From Brevibacterium sediminis (lineage in GTDB: Bacteria; Actinomycetota; Actinomycetes; Actinomycetales; Brevibacteriaceae): a stretch of DNA of 64,000 nucleotides. The notes under the pieces are model-generated. The model worked only from the letters and a program-made list of their open reading frames with translations. It was not told the DNA's origin and made no database searches. Below are positions 11,545 to 20,396 of the stretch, one piece after another. Numbering within the stretch: position 1 is the stretch's first letter; the number at the start of each line of letters is the position of its first letter. Made by a program: the position numbers and the translations under genes. The DNA is taken from NCBI RefSeq assembly GCF_013623905.1, contig NZ_JABKDD010000015.1, positions 1 to 64,000 of the forward strand. The letters are read 5' to 3'.

Positions 11545-11910
11545 ATGCTTGACGCGGCACATCGGATCCGCAGCGGCGAAGACTTCAGACGAATCTTCAG
11601 AGCCGGGGTCCGGGTGCGCACAGAGCATCTCATGGCGCACAGCCTGAGAGACACCGATGATACCCACGCTGCACGCGTGGGTTTCATCGTATCCAAGGCC
11701 GTCGGCAACGCCGTGGTGCGCAACCGCACCAAACGTCGGCTGCGCGAGATCATGCGTGCGCGACTCGGAGAGCTGAGAGCAGGAGATCTGTTCGTCATCC
11801 GGGCACTGCCGCATGCCGGACAGGCCGACTTCAGCGTTCTGTCCGCCGAGGTCGACGAGCTGCTGGTCAAGGCAGAGAAGAAGCTGGAACGTCGTGGACG
11901 CCGAGCATGA
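11545..11910 (+). CDS. rnpA: Ribonuclease P protein component
   Basis: The 121-residue basic protein binds RNase P RNA and assists 5' maturation of tRNAs. It carries the family signature [17 protein letters not shown] (the RNR motif) in the middle and FIVSK before it. The ATG lies two bases after the rpmH stop, so translation is coupled. The 3' end overlaps the yidD start. Confidence 0.95.
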   Translation: MLDAAHRIRSGEDFRRIFRAGVRVRTEHLMAHSLRDTDDTHAARVGFIVSKAVGNAVVRNRTKRRLREIMRARLGELRAGDLFVIRALPHAGQADFSVLSAEVDELLVKAEKKLERRGRRA

Positions 11911-12250
11911 TTTGAAGCATGTCTCCGAGGTGCCCCACCGGCCGGCAGGTTTCTGGCCGACACTCGGCTGGATCGTCCTGATCGGACCGAGGATGCCGTT
12001 CGTCTGGTTCATCCGCGCCTATCGGATCGTGATCTCACCTCTCTACGGCCAAGTGTGTCGCTACTATCCCAGCTGCTCCATGTACGGTCTCGAGGCGTTC
12101 GAGATACACGGAGTTCTCAAGGGCGTGGTGTTAACTGGGTGGCGCATACTGCGGTGCAATCCGTGGTCGCACGGAGGTGTCGACCATGTGCCGGGCTCGG
12201 CGCGGGAGGCCAGGTCGAAGACCATCCACCGCGGTCAGGCACACACCTGA
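11894..12250 (+). CDS. yidD: Membrane protein insertion efficiency factor YidD
   Basis: The protein is 118 residues if it starts at the GTG at 11894-11896, giving [12 protein letters not shown]; the start overlaps rnpA by 17 bases. The core is typical Yid[34 protein letters not shown] and [15 protein letters not shown], with the conserved Cys and His residues. YidD is a small membrane-associated helper of YidC-dependent insertion. An ATG at 11813 in the same frame would add residues that only translate rnpA in another frame, so it was rejected. The yidC gene follows after 132 bases. Confidence 0.9.
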   Translation: MDAEHDLKHVSEVPHRPAGFWPTLGWIVLIGPRMPFVWFIRAYRIVISPLYGQVCRYYPSCSMYGLEAFEIHGVLKGVVLTGWRILRCNPWSHGGVDHVPGSAREARSKTIHRGQAHT

Positions 12251-12263
12251 ATATATTGAACTT

Positions 12264-12297
12264 GCAGTCCGCGCACGAGCGTGAAGAAGCGGACTGC
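12264..12297 (+). terminator. Hairpin between yidD and yidC
   Basis: GCAGTCCGC (12264-12272) pairs perfectly with GCGGACTGC (12289-12297) around a 16-base loop, 14 bases after the yidD stop. No T tract follows, so partial termination or processing between the two genes is as likely as full termination. Confidence 0.45.
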
Positions 12298-12382
12298 CTC
12301 GGGGCACACGTCGTGTCGCGCAGACCTGTGAACAATGGCAAAATGAACTTCGCGCAAGAATCGGTGTAACGAGGAGAACTGA

Positions 12383-13336
12383 ATGGACTGGATGGACAAG
12401 CTGCTCTACCCGCTGCAGTGGGTAGTTGCTTGGATCCTCGCGATCTTCCACGAGATCTTCACCGCAATCGGTCTCCCGGCCGACAGCGGTTGGACCTGGG
12501 TGCTTTCGATCGCCGGACTGACCGTGGTCATCCGTGCTCTCCTCATCCCTCTCTTCGTCTACCAGATCAAGTCGCAGCGCAAGATGCAGCTGCTGCAGCC
12601 GGAGATCCAGCGCCTGCAGGCGAAGTACAAGGGCAAGAAGGACCAGTACTCCCGTCAGGCCATGGCCGAAGAGCAGATGGCGCTGTTCCGTGACAACAAG
12701 ACGAGCCCGTGGGCATCATGTCTGCCGCTGCTCGTGCAGATGCCGATCTTCTTCTCGCTTTTCCGCGTCATCCACAACATGCCGAAAGTCGCTTCCGGTG
12801 ATGTGGGAGCCATCGGCGGTTTCACACAGCAGCTGGCGATCCAGGCTGAGAATTCGTCGATCTTCGGCATCAGCCTTTCGGCGGTCTTCACCGACCCGGG
12901 CTTTGCGGTCAAGCTGCTGACAGGTGTCCTCATCGTCATCATGGCCGCCACCATGTTCATCACGCAGAAGCAGATGATGGCGAAGAACATGTCGGAGTCG
13001 GCGATGGCCAATCCGATGATGCAGTCGCAGAAGATGCTGCTCTACGTGATGCCTCTCGTCTTCGGCATCGGCGGCATCTACTTCCCGCTCGGTGTCCTCA
13101 TCTACTGGTTGGTCTCGAACACCTGGACGATGGCCCAGCAGCACATGGTCATCCGCAATATGCCCGCTCCCGGCTCGAAGGCCGAGAAGGAGATGCTTGA
13201 GCGCAAGGCTCGCAAGGGCAAGACTCTGAAGCAGGATGAGCTCAAGGAATCGACCGTCACCGAGGAGGCCCCGAAGAAGAGCGGCCAGCGGCAGCAGCCC
13301 GTGAGCAAGAACCGTAAGAAGAACAAGAAGCGCTGA
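12383..13336 (+). CDS. yidC: Membrane protein insertase YidC
   Basis: The 317-residue integral membrane protein inserts and folds membrane proteins, alone or with SecYEG. It is the short Gram-positive type without the large periplasmic domain. The conserved hydrophilic-groove arginine is in VVIRALLIPLF (Arg51). A cytoplasmic coiled region follows at 65-105, then the SPWASCLPLLVQMPIFFSLF helix and three more helices to about residue 245. The C-terminal tail is Lys-rich. A strong site (GAGGAG) precedes the ATG. Confidence 0.96.
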   Translation: MDWMDKLLYPLQWVVAWILAIFHEIFTAIGLPADSGWTWVLSIAGLTVVIRALLIPLFVYQIKSQRKMQLLQPEIQRLQAKYKGKKDQYSRQAMAEEQMALFRDNKTSPWASCLPLLVQMPIFFSLFRVIHNMPKVASGDVGAIGGFTQQLAIQAENSSIFGISLSAVFTDPGFAVKLLTGVLIVIMAATMFITQKQMMAKNMSESAMANPMMQSQKMLLYVMPLVFGIGGIYFPLGVLIYWLVSNTWTMAQQHMVIRNMPAPGSKAEKEMLERKARKGKTLKQDELKESTVTEEAPKKSGQRQQPVSKNRKKNKKR

Positions 13337-13344
13337 GGACAGAC

Positions 13345-13902
13345 ATGACCGAAGAGAAGATCGACGAGACCTCCGAACAGACACCGGAAGAGACTCCGGA
13401 GGAGACCTCGCCGAAGCCGAGCCGTGCCGAACTCCTCGAAGAAGAGGGCGAGATCGCTGCGGACTACCTCGAAGAGCTGATGGATCTGGCCGACATCGAT
13501 GGCGATATCGATATCGATGTCGCCGACGGCCGTGCGCAGCTGTCCATCGTCTGCGAGGACGACGAGGACTCTAACCTGAGCACCCTGGTCGGCCGCGAGG
13601 GCCGCACCCTCGGTGCGCTGCAGGAACTCAGTCGTCTGGCGGTGCAGACCCAGACCGGTCAGCGCTCGTGGCTGATGCTCGATATCGACGGTTTCCGCAA
13701 CAGCCGTCGCGAAGAGCTGATCAAGAAGGCCAAGCGCGCGATCGCCGAAGTCAAGGACGGCGGCGAGGAGTTCGCGTTCAAGCCGATGAACAGCTTCGAG
13801 CGCAAGATCATCCATGACCAAGCAGCTCGTGCCGGCCTGGTCTCGGAGTCCGAGGGTGAGGGCGACGGTCGTCACGTCGTCATCCGGCTCGCCGATGACT
13901 GA
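13345..13902 (+). CDS. jag: Jag/KhpB-type RNA-binding protein (KH and R3H domains)
   Basis: The 185-residue protein begins with an acidic Glu/Thr/Pro-rich stretch (1-30). It continues with a KH-like domain containing the GREG loop (83-86, a GxxG variant) and ends with an R3H domain in which Arg153 and His157 (FERKIIHD) form the R-x3-H motif. The N-terminal Jag domain of Firmicutes homologues is absent, as in other actinobacteria. It sits eight bases after yidC and overlaps rsmG. The family binds RNA and affects cell elongation in other bacteria; the role here is inferred. Confidence 0.9.
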   Translation: MTEEKIDETSEQTPEETPEETSPKPSRAELLEEEGEIAADYLEELMDLADIDGDIDIDVADGRAQLSIVCEDDEDSNLSTLVGREGRTLGALQELSRLAVQTQTGQRSWLMLDIDGFRNSRREELIKKAKRAIAEVKDGGEEFAFKPMNSFERKIIHDQAARAGLVSESEGEGDGRHVVIRLADD

Positions 13903-14593
13903 TCAGCCCGAGAACGACCCCGAGCTTTCGACCGAGGCAGAGCTCTCGACCGAGTCGACGACAGCGGAGATCGAGACGCCTCCGGCTGGCACTGAAGAGT
14001 ACTTCGGTACGGCTTACCCTGCCGCGCAGCGGTATGCCGAGCACCTGGCCACGACCGGAATCGAGTGGGGTCTCATCGGACCGCGCGAGGTCGATCGACT
14101 GTGGACCCGGCATATTCTCAACTGCGCTGTGGTTGCCGAACACATCAATGATGATGATGTCGTCGGTGATGTCGGCAGCGGTGCCGGATTGCCGGGTATT
14201 CCGATCGCACTGATGCGCCCCGAGGCGAAGATCGTCCTCATCGAGCCGATGGAACGCCGCGTCGAATGGCTGACCATGGTCGTCGACGATCTGGGCCTGA
14301 AGAATGTGCGAATCGTGCGAGCACGCGTCGAGGAACTCGTCGACGAGGAGATGTTCACGGTCGTCACCGCACGCGCTGTCAAGGCGATGACGACTCTCAT
14401 CGAATGGACCCGCGAGGTGATCAGCCCCGGGGGCCGGATCCTCGCCCTCAAAGGAGCTTCCGTCGAAGGCGAGCTGGTCAAAGCGAAGAAACTGATCAAG
14501 CGGTATCGACTGTCCCAACCTCAGATCCACGTCGTTGATGGCGGCGGCATCCTCGAGGCCCCGAGTCGTGTCGTCGAGATCGTCAAGAAATAG
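13895..14593 (+). CDS. rsmG: 16S rRNA m7G527 methyltransferase
   Basis: The protein is 232 residues from the ATG at 13895, which overlaps the end of jag by 8 bases. It methylates G527 of 16S rRNA using S-adenosylmethionine; loss of this enzyme causes low-level streptomycin resistance in several bacteria. The SAM-binding loop GDVGSGAGLPGIPIA is at 91-105, and RHILNCAVV and VTARAVKAM are typical. An acidic Glu/Ser/Thr-rich extension (about 1-35) precedes the conserved fold. Confidence 0.95.
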   Translation: MTDQPENDPELSTEAELSTESTTAEIETPPAGTEEYFGTAYPAAQRYAEHLATTGIEWGLIGPREVDRLWTRHILNCAVVAEHINDDDVVGDVGSGAGLPGIPIALMRPEAKIVLIEPMERRVEWLTMVVDDLGLKNVRIVRARVEELVDEEMFTVVTARAVKAMTTLIEWTREVISPGGRILALKGASVEGELVKAKKLIKRYRLSQPQIHVVDGGGILEAPSRVVEIVKK

Positions 14594-14630
14594 TACGAAG
14601 TAGAGTTGGTCTAGGCTGGATGAGAGCCTT

Positions 14631-15557
14631 GTGAAACCGATGGATGATGGAGTGCGCCCTATGCCGATCATGGATGAGTCGTCTCCCATTGGTGCCGCGA
14701 TTGCACGGGACAACCGGCGAGCGGATCGACTGTCGCAGACAACCTTTCCACGGCCGGACTCGACCCGTATCTTCACGATCGCGAACCAGAAGGGTGGCGT
14801 CGGAAAGACCACGACGGCGGTGAACATCGCAGCGGCCCTGGCCAATCAGGGGCTCAATGTGCTGCTCATCGACATCGATCCGCAGGGAAACGCGAGCACC
14901 GCCCTGGGCATCGACCACTATTCCGAGGTCACGAGCATCTATGACGTCCTCATCGATGACGTTCCCATGCGCGAGGCGGTGGCGCAGTGTCCGGACTTCG
15001 ACACTCTCAAATGCGTACCGGCCACCATCGACCTCGCCGGCGCGGAGATCGAACTCGTGTCTCTCGTCGCACGTGAACAGCGACTGCAGCGTGCCTTGGG
15101 CATCTACCTCAAGGAGGAGGAAGCAGCGGGAGACCGCGTCGACTACATCATCATCGACTGCCCGCCCAGCCTCGGTCTGCTGACGGTGAACGCTTTCGTG
15201 GCCGCTCGCGAGGTCCTCATCCCGATCCAGTGTGAATACTACGCACTCGAGGGCCTCAGCCAGCTGCTGAAGAACATCCAGCTCATCCAGAAGCACCTCA
15301 ATCCCGAATTGGCAATCACGACGATTCTGCTGACGATGTATGACGGACGGACGAACCTCAGTGCTCAGGTCGCCGAGGATGTGCGCACTCACTTCCCGGA
15401 GCAGGTCCTCGGTACTGCCATTCCACGTTCGGTGAGGATCTCCGAAGCACCGAGCTATGGCCAGACCGTGATCTCATATGACCCACATTCCAGCGGTGCC
15501 CTGTCCTATCGGGAAGCCGCCGAAGAAATTGCGAATCGAGGAGTAAGTCGTGGCTGA
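14631..15557 (+). CDS. parA: Chromosome-partitioning ATPase ParA
   Basis: The 308-residue Walker-type ATPase (Soj/ParA) binds DNA non-specifically and moves ParB-parS complexes. The deviant Walker A KGGVGKTT is at 54-61, DIDPQGNAS follows as motif A', and [11 protein letters not shown] is Walker B. A non-conserved N-terminal extension of about 45 residues precedes the fold. The GTG at 14631 or the ATG at 14640 could start it; GTG is listed. Its 3' end overlaps parB by 8 bases, so the pair is co-translated. Confidence 0.95.
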   Translation: MKPMDDGVRPMPIMDESSPIGAAIARDNRRADRLSQTTFPRPDSTRIFTIANQKGGVGKTTTAVNIAAALANQGLNVLLIDIDPQGNASTALGIDHYSEVTSIYDVLIDDVPMREAVAQCPDFDTLKCVPATIDLAGAEIELVSLVAREQRLQRALGIYLKEEEAAGDRVDYIIIDCPPSLGLLTVNAFVAAREVLIPIQCEYYALEGLSQLLKNIQLIQKHLNPELAITTILLTMYDGRTNLSAQVAEDVRTHFPEQVLGTAIPRSVRISEAPSYGQTVISYDPHSSGALSYREAAEEIANRGVSRG

Positions 15558-17559
15558 ACGCAAAAAGAGGGGCCTGGGGCGCGGACTCGGAGCATTGATC
15601 CCCGACGCGAACTCCAATGATCGTCCGGTCGATGTCTTCTTCTCCGGCGGGAACTCGGAAGACGGCAAACGCGAGAGCGAGACGAAGACGTCACGCACTG
15701 CGCGCACGGACCCAGCGGCGTCGATGCAGTCGTCCCGACGACGCAAGCCGAAGGCATCCGGGACAACTCGATCGCCGTCCACGACTTCCGGGGCAGATAC
15801 TGAGACTGAGGCGGCTGCCTCGAAGACAGCATCTTCGAAGGCCGGGTCGGCGAAGGCCGAGGCGACAAAATCGGGAACGACCAAGGCTGCGTCGTCCAAG
15901 GCCTCTGCGTCCAAGGCCGCAGGTTCGAAGTCCACCGCCGCTGAACCGACCGCTTCTAAGTCCACTGCGTCTAAGTCGACAGGGACGAAGACGGCGACCT
16001 CCAAGACGTCGGGAACGAAGGCATCGACGGTGAAGTCGAACGCATCGAAGGCGACTGCACAGAAGGCGACCGGGAGCGGTTCCTCCAGAACTTCTGCTGG
16101 CGCCAAATCGACGTCAACGAAGACGAAGGCTGGGTCTTCTTCTGCTCGGCCGGCGTCCGGTCCGTCCTCTGCTTCCTCAGTTGAGAGCGCACAGAAGGCG
16201 TCTGCAGCGCCGAAGAATACGACGCGGAAGACATCGTCCTCCGCCTCGGTCTCTGACTCAGCAACGGGCTCAGGCGAAGTTGAGACTCCAGCGGCGAGCT
16301 CGTCTGCTGATTCCACTTCGGTTCAAGTGGCTGACAATGAAGCTGTTGACGTGAGTTCTGACCTCGTCAATGACCCTCAGGTCCCAGAGGCCACTTCGGC
16401 AACTGCATCGGCATCGTCGGCCGAGGATGATGTTCGAGAAACGCATCCCGGCGTATACACGTCATCTGGGCGAAGCCATGCTGACAACGAGGCGGATGAA
16501 GAAGGCCAGTCCGGTGTCAGCGGAGTTGACGAACATGTTGCTACTACGAATATAGTCGAATCAGAGGCAGTGGATGCCCTAGACGAGACCCGTCCGGCGG
16601 CGGCCTCGGAATCAGAACCTTCGACAGCTTCCGAATCCGATAACGGGACGAGCCGTTCAGCTTCAATCGGACAGCCGGGTGACTCCGACACCGTAGTGAC
16701 TGCCGATGAGGGCGAACTCGACGATTTCGAAGGTGTCGAGTCGATTCCGGATACCGAATTCGGTGAGATCGATGTCGATCTCATCGATGCGAACCCCAGG
16801 CAGCCGCGAACGGTCTTCGATGAAGATCTGCTGGCGGAATTGGTCCACAGCATTCGTGAGATCGGTGTCCTTCAGCCTGTCGTAGTCAGGCAGAAGCCGA
16901 GCGACCGCTCGCGCTTCGAGCTCATCATGGGTGAGAGGCGTCTTCGCGCGACGAAGGACGCTGGTCTGTCGACGATTCCGGCAATCATCCGGTATGTCGA
17001 AGATACAGACCTTCTCCGTGATGCGCTTTTGGAGAACCTGCATCGTGCAGAGCTCAATCCGCTTGAAGAGGCAGCGGCTTATGGCCAGCTGCTCGAGGAC
17101 TTCGGGTGTACGCAGGAAGAACTCTCCGAGCGCATCGGGCGTTCTCGTCCTCAGATCTCTAATACCCTGCGTCTGCTGCGTCTTCCTCCTCTGGTGCAGA
17201 GGCGGGTCGCTGCCGGCGTCATCTCGGCCGGTCACGCTCGAGCGATTCTCGGACTGCGCGATCCGGAGCATATGGAAGTGCTGGCGCAGCGGATCGTTGC
17301 TGAGGGTCTGTCCGTCAGGGCATCGGAAGAAGCTGTCGTGCTGCTCAACCGAGGCGACTCCATCAATGTTTCACGTGCAACGACCAAGGTGTCCCCTGAG
17401 TTCATCGCTGTAGCTGAACGTTTGGGTGATCGACTCGACACTAAGGTGAACATCTCCGTTGGCAAACGCAAGGGCAAGCTGAGTGTGGAGTTCGCGAACC
17501 AAGAGGACCTCGACCGTATTCTCGGTCTTTTGGGTATCCCGAACGAGGACGCGCTGTGA
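15550..17559 (+). CDS. parB: Centromere-binding CTPase ParB with a giant bipolar linker
   Basis: This 669-residue ParB is about twice the usual 330-380. Residues 1-18 are the ParA-stimulating peptide ([14 protein letters not shown]). Residues ~55-235 are almost only Lys, Ala, Ser, Thr and Gly, in repeated SK/TK units resembling histone-H1 or AlgP tails. Residues ~240-400 are acidic and Ser/Ala-rich. Residues 402-669 are the normal core: NPRQPR (415-420), the CTP-binding GERRLRA (461-467), [17 protein letters not shown] (495-511), the parS-binding helix-turn-helix [18 protein letters not shown] (521-538) and the C-terminal dimerisation domain. Start is GTG, overlapping parA. Codon use becomes noticeably T-rich at third positions toward the 3' half. 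A near-consensus parS lies inside the gene at 17368-17381. Confidence 0.95.
   Translation: MAERKKRGLGRGLGALIPDANSNDRPVDVFFSGGNSEDGKRESETKTSRTARTDPAASMQSSRRRKPKASGTTRSPSTTSGADTETEAAASKTASSKAGSAKAEATKSGTTKAASSKASASKAAGSKSTAAEPTASKSTASKSTGTKTATSKTSGTKASTVKSNASKATAQKATGSGSSRTSAGAKSTSTKTKAGSSSARPASGPSSASSVESAQKASAAPKNTTRKTSSSASVSDSATGSGEVETPAASSSADSTSVQVADNEAVDVSSDLVNDPQVPEATSATASASSAEDDVRETHPGVYTSSGRSHADNEADEEGQSGVSGVDEHVATTNIVESEAVDALDETRPAAASESEPSTASESDNGTSRSASIGQPGDSDTVVTADEGELDDFEGVESIPDTEFGEIDVDLIDANPRQPRTVFDEDLLAELVHSIREIGVLQPVVVRQKPSDRSRFELIMGERRLRATKDAGLSTIPAIIRYVEDTDLLRDALLENLHRAELNPLEEAAAYGQLLEDFGCTQEELSERIGRSRPQISNTLRLLRLPPLVQRRVAAGVISAGHARAILGLRDPEHMEVLAQRIVAEGLSVRASEEAVVLLNRGDSINVSRATTKVSPEFIAVAERLGDRLDTKVNISVGKRKGKLSVEFANQEDLDRILGLLGIPNEDAL
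17368..17381. promoter_or_regulatory. parS site 1 (one mismatch), inside parB
   Basis: GTTTCACGTGCAAC differs from the palindromic parS 14-mer at one position. It lies within the parB coding sequence (codons for NVSRAT). Confidence 0.75.
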
Positions 17560-17579
17560 GCGGCTTGCTATAGGCGAAG

Positions 17580-17611
17580 ATGGGCTTCGGGGTGTTCGCC
17601 CCGAAGCCCAT
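17580..17611 (+). terminator. parAB operon terminator
   Basis: A perfect 13-bp stem, ATGGGCTTCGGGG and its complement, around a 6-base loop (TGTTCG), followed by TTTCC. It begins 20 bases after the parB stop and marks the end of the rightward run from rpmH. Confidence 0.9.
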
Positions 17612-17726
17612 TTCCATTATGCGGAACTCGGTTGAGGCTGTCGTATCAATTCAACGCGCCGGTATCCACAAGTTCGCTATTGACGGTATTAGGCCACTCT
17701 CTCGCTTGTGCAATGGCGTTCACACC

Positions 17727-17740
17727 GTTTCACGTGAAAC
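17727..17740. promoter_or_regulatory. parS site 2 (exact)
   Basis: GTTTCACGTGAAAC, perfect 14-bp palindrome, first site after the parB terminator. Confidence 0.95.
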
Positions 17741-18022
17741 GGCGCGACTGCAGGTTCGTTCGGCGTCGACTCTCCATCCGTTGAACGCGGTTGTTGATGG
17801 AATTCGAGCTTCTTCTGGCAAACAGACGAAATGCATTCAGAAGAAGCCTAGTATGAAGGTCCACAGGGGTGGCTCTTGCAGCTGCTATGTGCGCCCTGCT
17901 GAGCGAGCATGTTCCGCTGTCAAGAGGTGGACTCCAGGAATCCATAGCCTCATTGATGTGGGCAGGTGGCCCGATACCGTGGGATGTGGTCTTCATTGCG
18001 AGAGGAATTTTCCTGAAGTCTT

Positions 18023-18036
18023 GTTTCACGTGAGAC
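18023..18036. promoter_or_regulatory. parS site 3 (one mismatch)
   Basis: GTTTCACGTGAGAC, one change in the right half; flanking T and A extend the palindrome to 16 bases. Confidence 0.8.
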
Positions 18037-18144
18037 AGACGAGACGGATCGGTTGTCGGAACTTCCCCTGGAGTAGCCAGGTCCTGGTTTCGGACGGCTT
18101 GGATTACTTGTTGGAGGGTAGGCATGGCGCGTGGACCGGTCCCT

Positions 18145-18158
18145 GTTTCACGTGAAAC
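18145..18158. promoter_or_regulatory. parS site 4 (exact, 16-mer)
   Basis: GTTTCACGTGAAAC flanked by T and A, so the full TGTTTCACGTGAAACA is present at 18144-18159. Confidence 0.95.
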
Positions 18159-18301
18159 AGGTCGGTGCTATGGCTGTGCAACAGGCAGCGCGGCTTTCCA
18201 CAACCACATCTGGACCCTACTGAGCCTCCTTAGACTCAAACGCGGTATGTTGGTTCTCAAGCGTCTGCGTCACTCCCCGAAGACGCACGGGCTGAATCTC
18301 T

Positions 18302-18315
18302 GTTTCACGTGAAAC
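18302..18315. promoter_or_regulatory. parS site 5 (exact)
   Basis: GTTTCACGTGAAAC, 157 bases after site 4. Confidence 0.95.
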
Positions 18316-18690
18316 CATGTTTGATGCGTCCGGGAGTCTCAGGTGACTAGGTAGGTGACGTGCGATCTGGAGCTCTGCTAGGACTCTGATCGCATCAATC
18401 GTCTGACGGTGAATCGAGTGGTGATTTGGGGTTCTCAGTCAACGCATGTCTCTTCCTGAGAGAATGTATGTCGGAAGTATAGAGAGGCATTCAAAGCTTC
18501 CCTTCCGCTTCCACCAGCTCCTTTTCCGGCTGTTGGAGTGCCGGTAGCAGGCAGAGTATGGACCACTGTAGCCGCATATTCCGGTTGCGCGGGATGGAGA
18601 ATCAGCGTGAATACGGATCCGACGGGGCGTTGGATATGAGCCGGCAAGGTGTTCGCGGGTATAGAGCGCCAGGGGCAACGTGCGAGTGGT

Positions 18691-18704
18691 GTTTCACGTG
18701 AAAC
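18691..18704. promoter_or_regulatory. parS site 6 (exact, 16-mer)
   Basis: TGTTTCACGTGAAACA in full at 18690-18705. Confidence 0.95.
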
Positions 18705-19026
18705 AGCTGTCAGTCGAATGGCATTCATCAAAACACACCGTGTCTTCGGGCTCGTTTGTTCACACAAACACTTCTATAGTTCAAGGTTGCCGCGCGCGGT
18801 TTAGTCGCGAATCAATAGCTGCCCACCGGTGGTCACCGCTCCACAAGACACTGAAATACATCAACGGGATCTCTCCTCGGGGGCCCACGTAGCCTCTATT
18901 CGCGGGAGCAGATGAGAGCAAATGGCGGGATTCGCTGAACTCAGGGGTTGTGACTTGGCGAGTATTTTCAACGATCTTCACGGAACCAGAGCACTTCGTC
19001 TCATGAGGAACTGGGTATATGGCGAT

Positions 19027-19040
19027 GTTTCACGTGCAAC
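19027..19040. promoter_or_regulatory. parS site 7 (one mismatch)
   Basis: GTTTCACGTGCAAC, the same variant as the site inside parB. Confidence 0.8.
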
Positions 19041-19328
19041 CTCGTTTCAAGCGATTGAGATGCAACGAGCTGCCTCTCGAAGTGCACCGAAAGAAGTAGT
19101 CGGAGTCAGGATCATTGATACAACGTTCGGGTTGCCCATTCTTTGCCGGTGTCGAGTGTGTCGTAATTGCCCAAAGTTGGCATCATGCGAGCGCCGGTGC
19201 TGGTTCGCTTTGTGTTGCGTGGGAAGGCTTCGTCTGGCTCGTGCGTGCTCAGTCCACTATCGGTGCGCTTGCGAGATGATCACCCCCTACCGGTGATCTG
19301 CTGACGACTAGTTTCCGGTGTAGCGTGC

Positions 19329-19342
19329 GTTTCACGTGAAAC
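19329..19342. promoter_or_regulatory. parS site 8 (exact)
   Basis: GTTTCACGTGAAAC within a longer imperfect palindrome (GCGTGCGTTT and AAACACGCGC flanks). Confidence 0.95.
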
Positions 19343-19554
19343 ACGCGCTGGCGAGTACCATCGCACGGTTGGTGAGCGCATCTACTCGACGCGAAGATAG
19401 CTGTTCTCCGCGTATTGAGGCGTATGCGGGTGGGATAGAACTTCTGGTTGTTTCAGTCTGCTGGGCTGAGGCGGGAACTAGATCATGTTCTGCGCACAGG
19501 TCATATCCCCAACTCAGGGGGTCATCGTCGAAACTACGGCCTCTTCGCTTCGTT

Positions 19555-19568
19555 GTTTCACGTGAAAC
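19555..19568. promoter_or_regulatory. parS site 9 (exact, 16-mer)
   Basis: TGTTTCACGTGAAACA in full at 19554-19569. Confidence 0.95.
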
Positions 19569-19918
19569 AACCGAGCACTGATAAGAGACGCGCTGCTATT
19601 CAACACACGTCTTTGAGCTGAACGAACAGCCCTAGTAGTACTGGATGTAATGAGTATAGGGTCGGGGACTCTCAGCGCCCCGATACCTGATATTTCTCTG
19701 TGCCGAACGCGAATACTGTCGACTACCGTCTCTGACTGGTCCAGTGAATCGCCCGTTCGCAATGATGGCGCTGTCGAAGTGATTAGAGCCGGTGTCCCCG
19801 AAAATGCATGGGCAGTGAAGGCCGGGTTAGCTCGACGTCATAAGGATGCTGTGATGTCAGCCGGGGTTTCTGGGTGTTGTTATAGTCATTGGTCTTGCGC
19901 CATCGGAAAGGTCGTATG

Positions 19919-19932
19919 GTTTCACGTGGAAC
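19919..19932. promoter_or_regulatory. parS site 10 (one mismatch)
   Basis: GTTTCACGTGGAAC, one change in the right half. Confidence 0.8.
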
Positions 19933-20122
19933 GACGGAACTGGACTAGCCTTTTTCGTTGTCGTGTGAGAGCAACTCAGTTCGTGTGTATGGTCGCTGCG
20001 AAGCTACGCGAGGTTGTGGCCGAGAGTTTCAATGAGCAGGCAGTCGTCCAGATGGCTTCGCGCCTCAAAGGAGGGCCCTTGTTGCTCGGGCGATTCGTCG
20101 ATTGAAGTCTACCCAGGCTGTC

Positions 20123-20136
20123 GTTTCACGTGAAAC
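20123..20136. promoter_or_regulatory. parS site 11 (exact)
   Basis: GTTTCACGTGAAAC, the last site; 260 bases without visible features follow before the cwlM-like stop. Confidence 0.95.
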
Positions 20137-20396
20137 ATATCTCTCCCGAGCCCATGCTGGGAGGTCGGTAGGGTTCGGTGCGCGCGCTGCGCGGGGTTAG
20201 TGCGGGTCGACCGTTGTCCGTTGTAGGTGTTGTCCCTGAGTTGTATCAACCCGTCTTCGGTTCTTGAAGAGAGCACCTGTTATCTGTGGTTAGTCGTCTG
20301 GTGCTTTGTCTCCAGAGGGCCAAGACTGAGGCGAGAAGAGCCGTGCTCCTATTCAAGAAGCATGACTCTGGAGGCAGCGAGGTTGAAGCTGGGTGA

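Larger units (their letters stand above)
17612..20396. other. Gene-free centromere region with ten parS sites
   Basis: About 2.8 kb between the parB terminator and the convergent cwlM-like gene. No frame in it gives a protein I recognise; the longest frames (17580-18155, 18922-19296, 19650-20105) read as Arg/Cys/Ser-rich sequence without domains, RBS or codon bias. GC is clearly lower than in the flanks. The dominant feature is the 14-mer GTTTCACGTGAAAC, six exact copies plus near-copies at intervals of 120-390 bases, all the way to 20136. In mycobacteria a GNAT acetyltransferase gene sits at this position; it is missing or decayed here. Confidence 0.85.

Noticed and set aside
17580-20105. 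Open frames of 60-190 codons in the parS region
   Set aside because: No ribosome site, no codon bias, products rich in Cys/Arg/Ser without motifs, and parS sites run through them.
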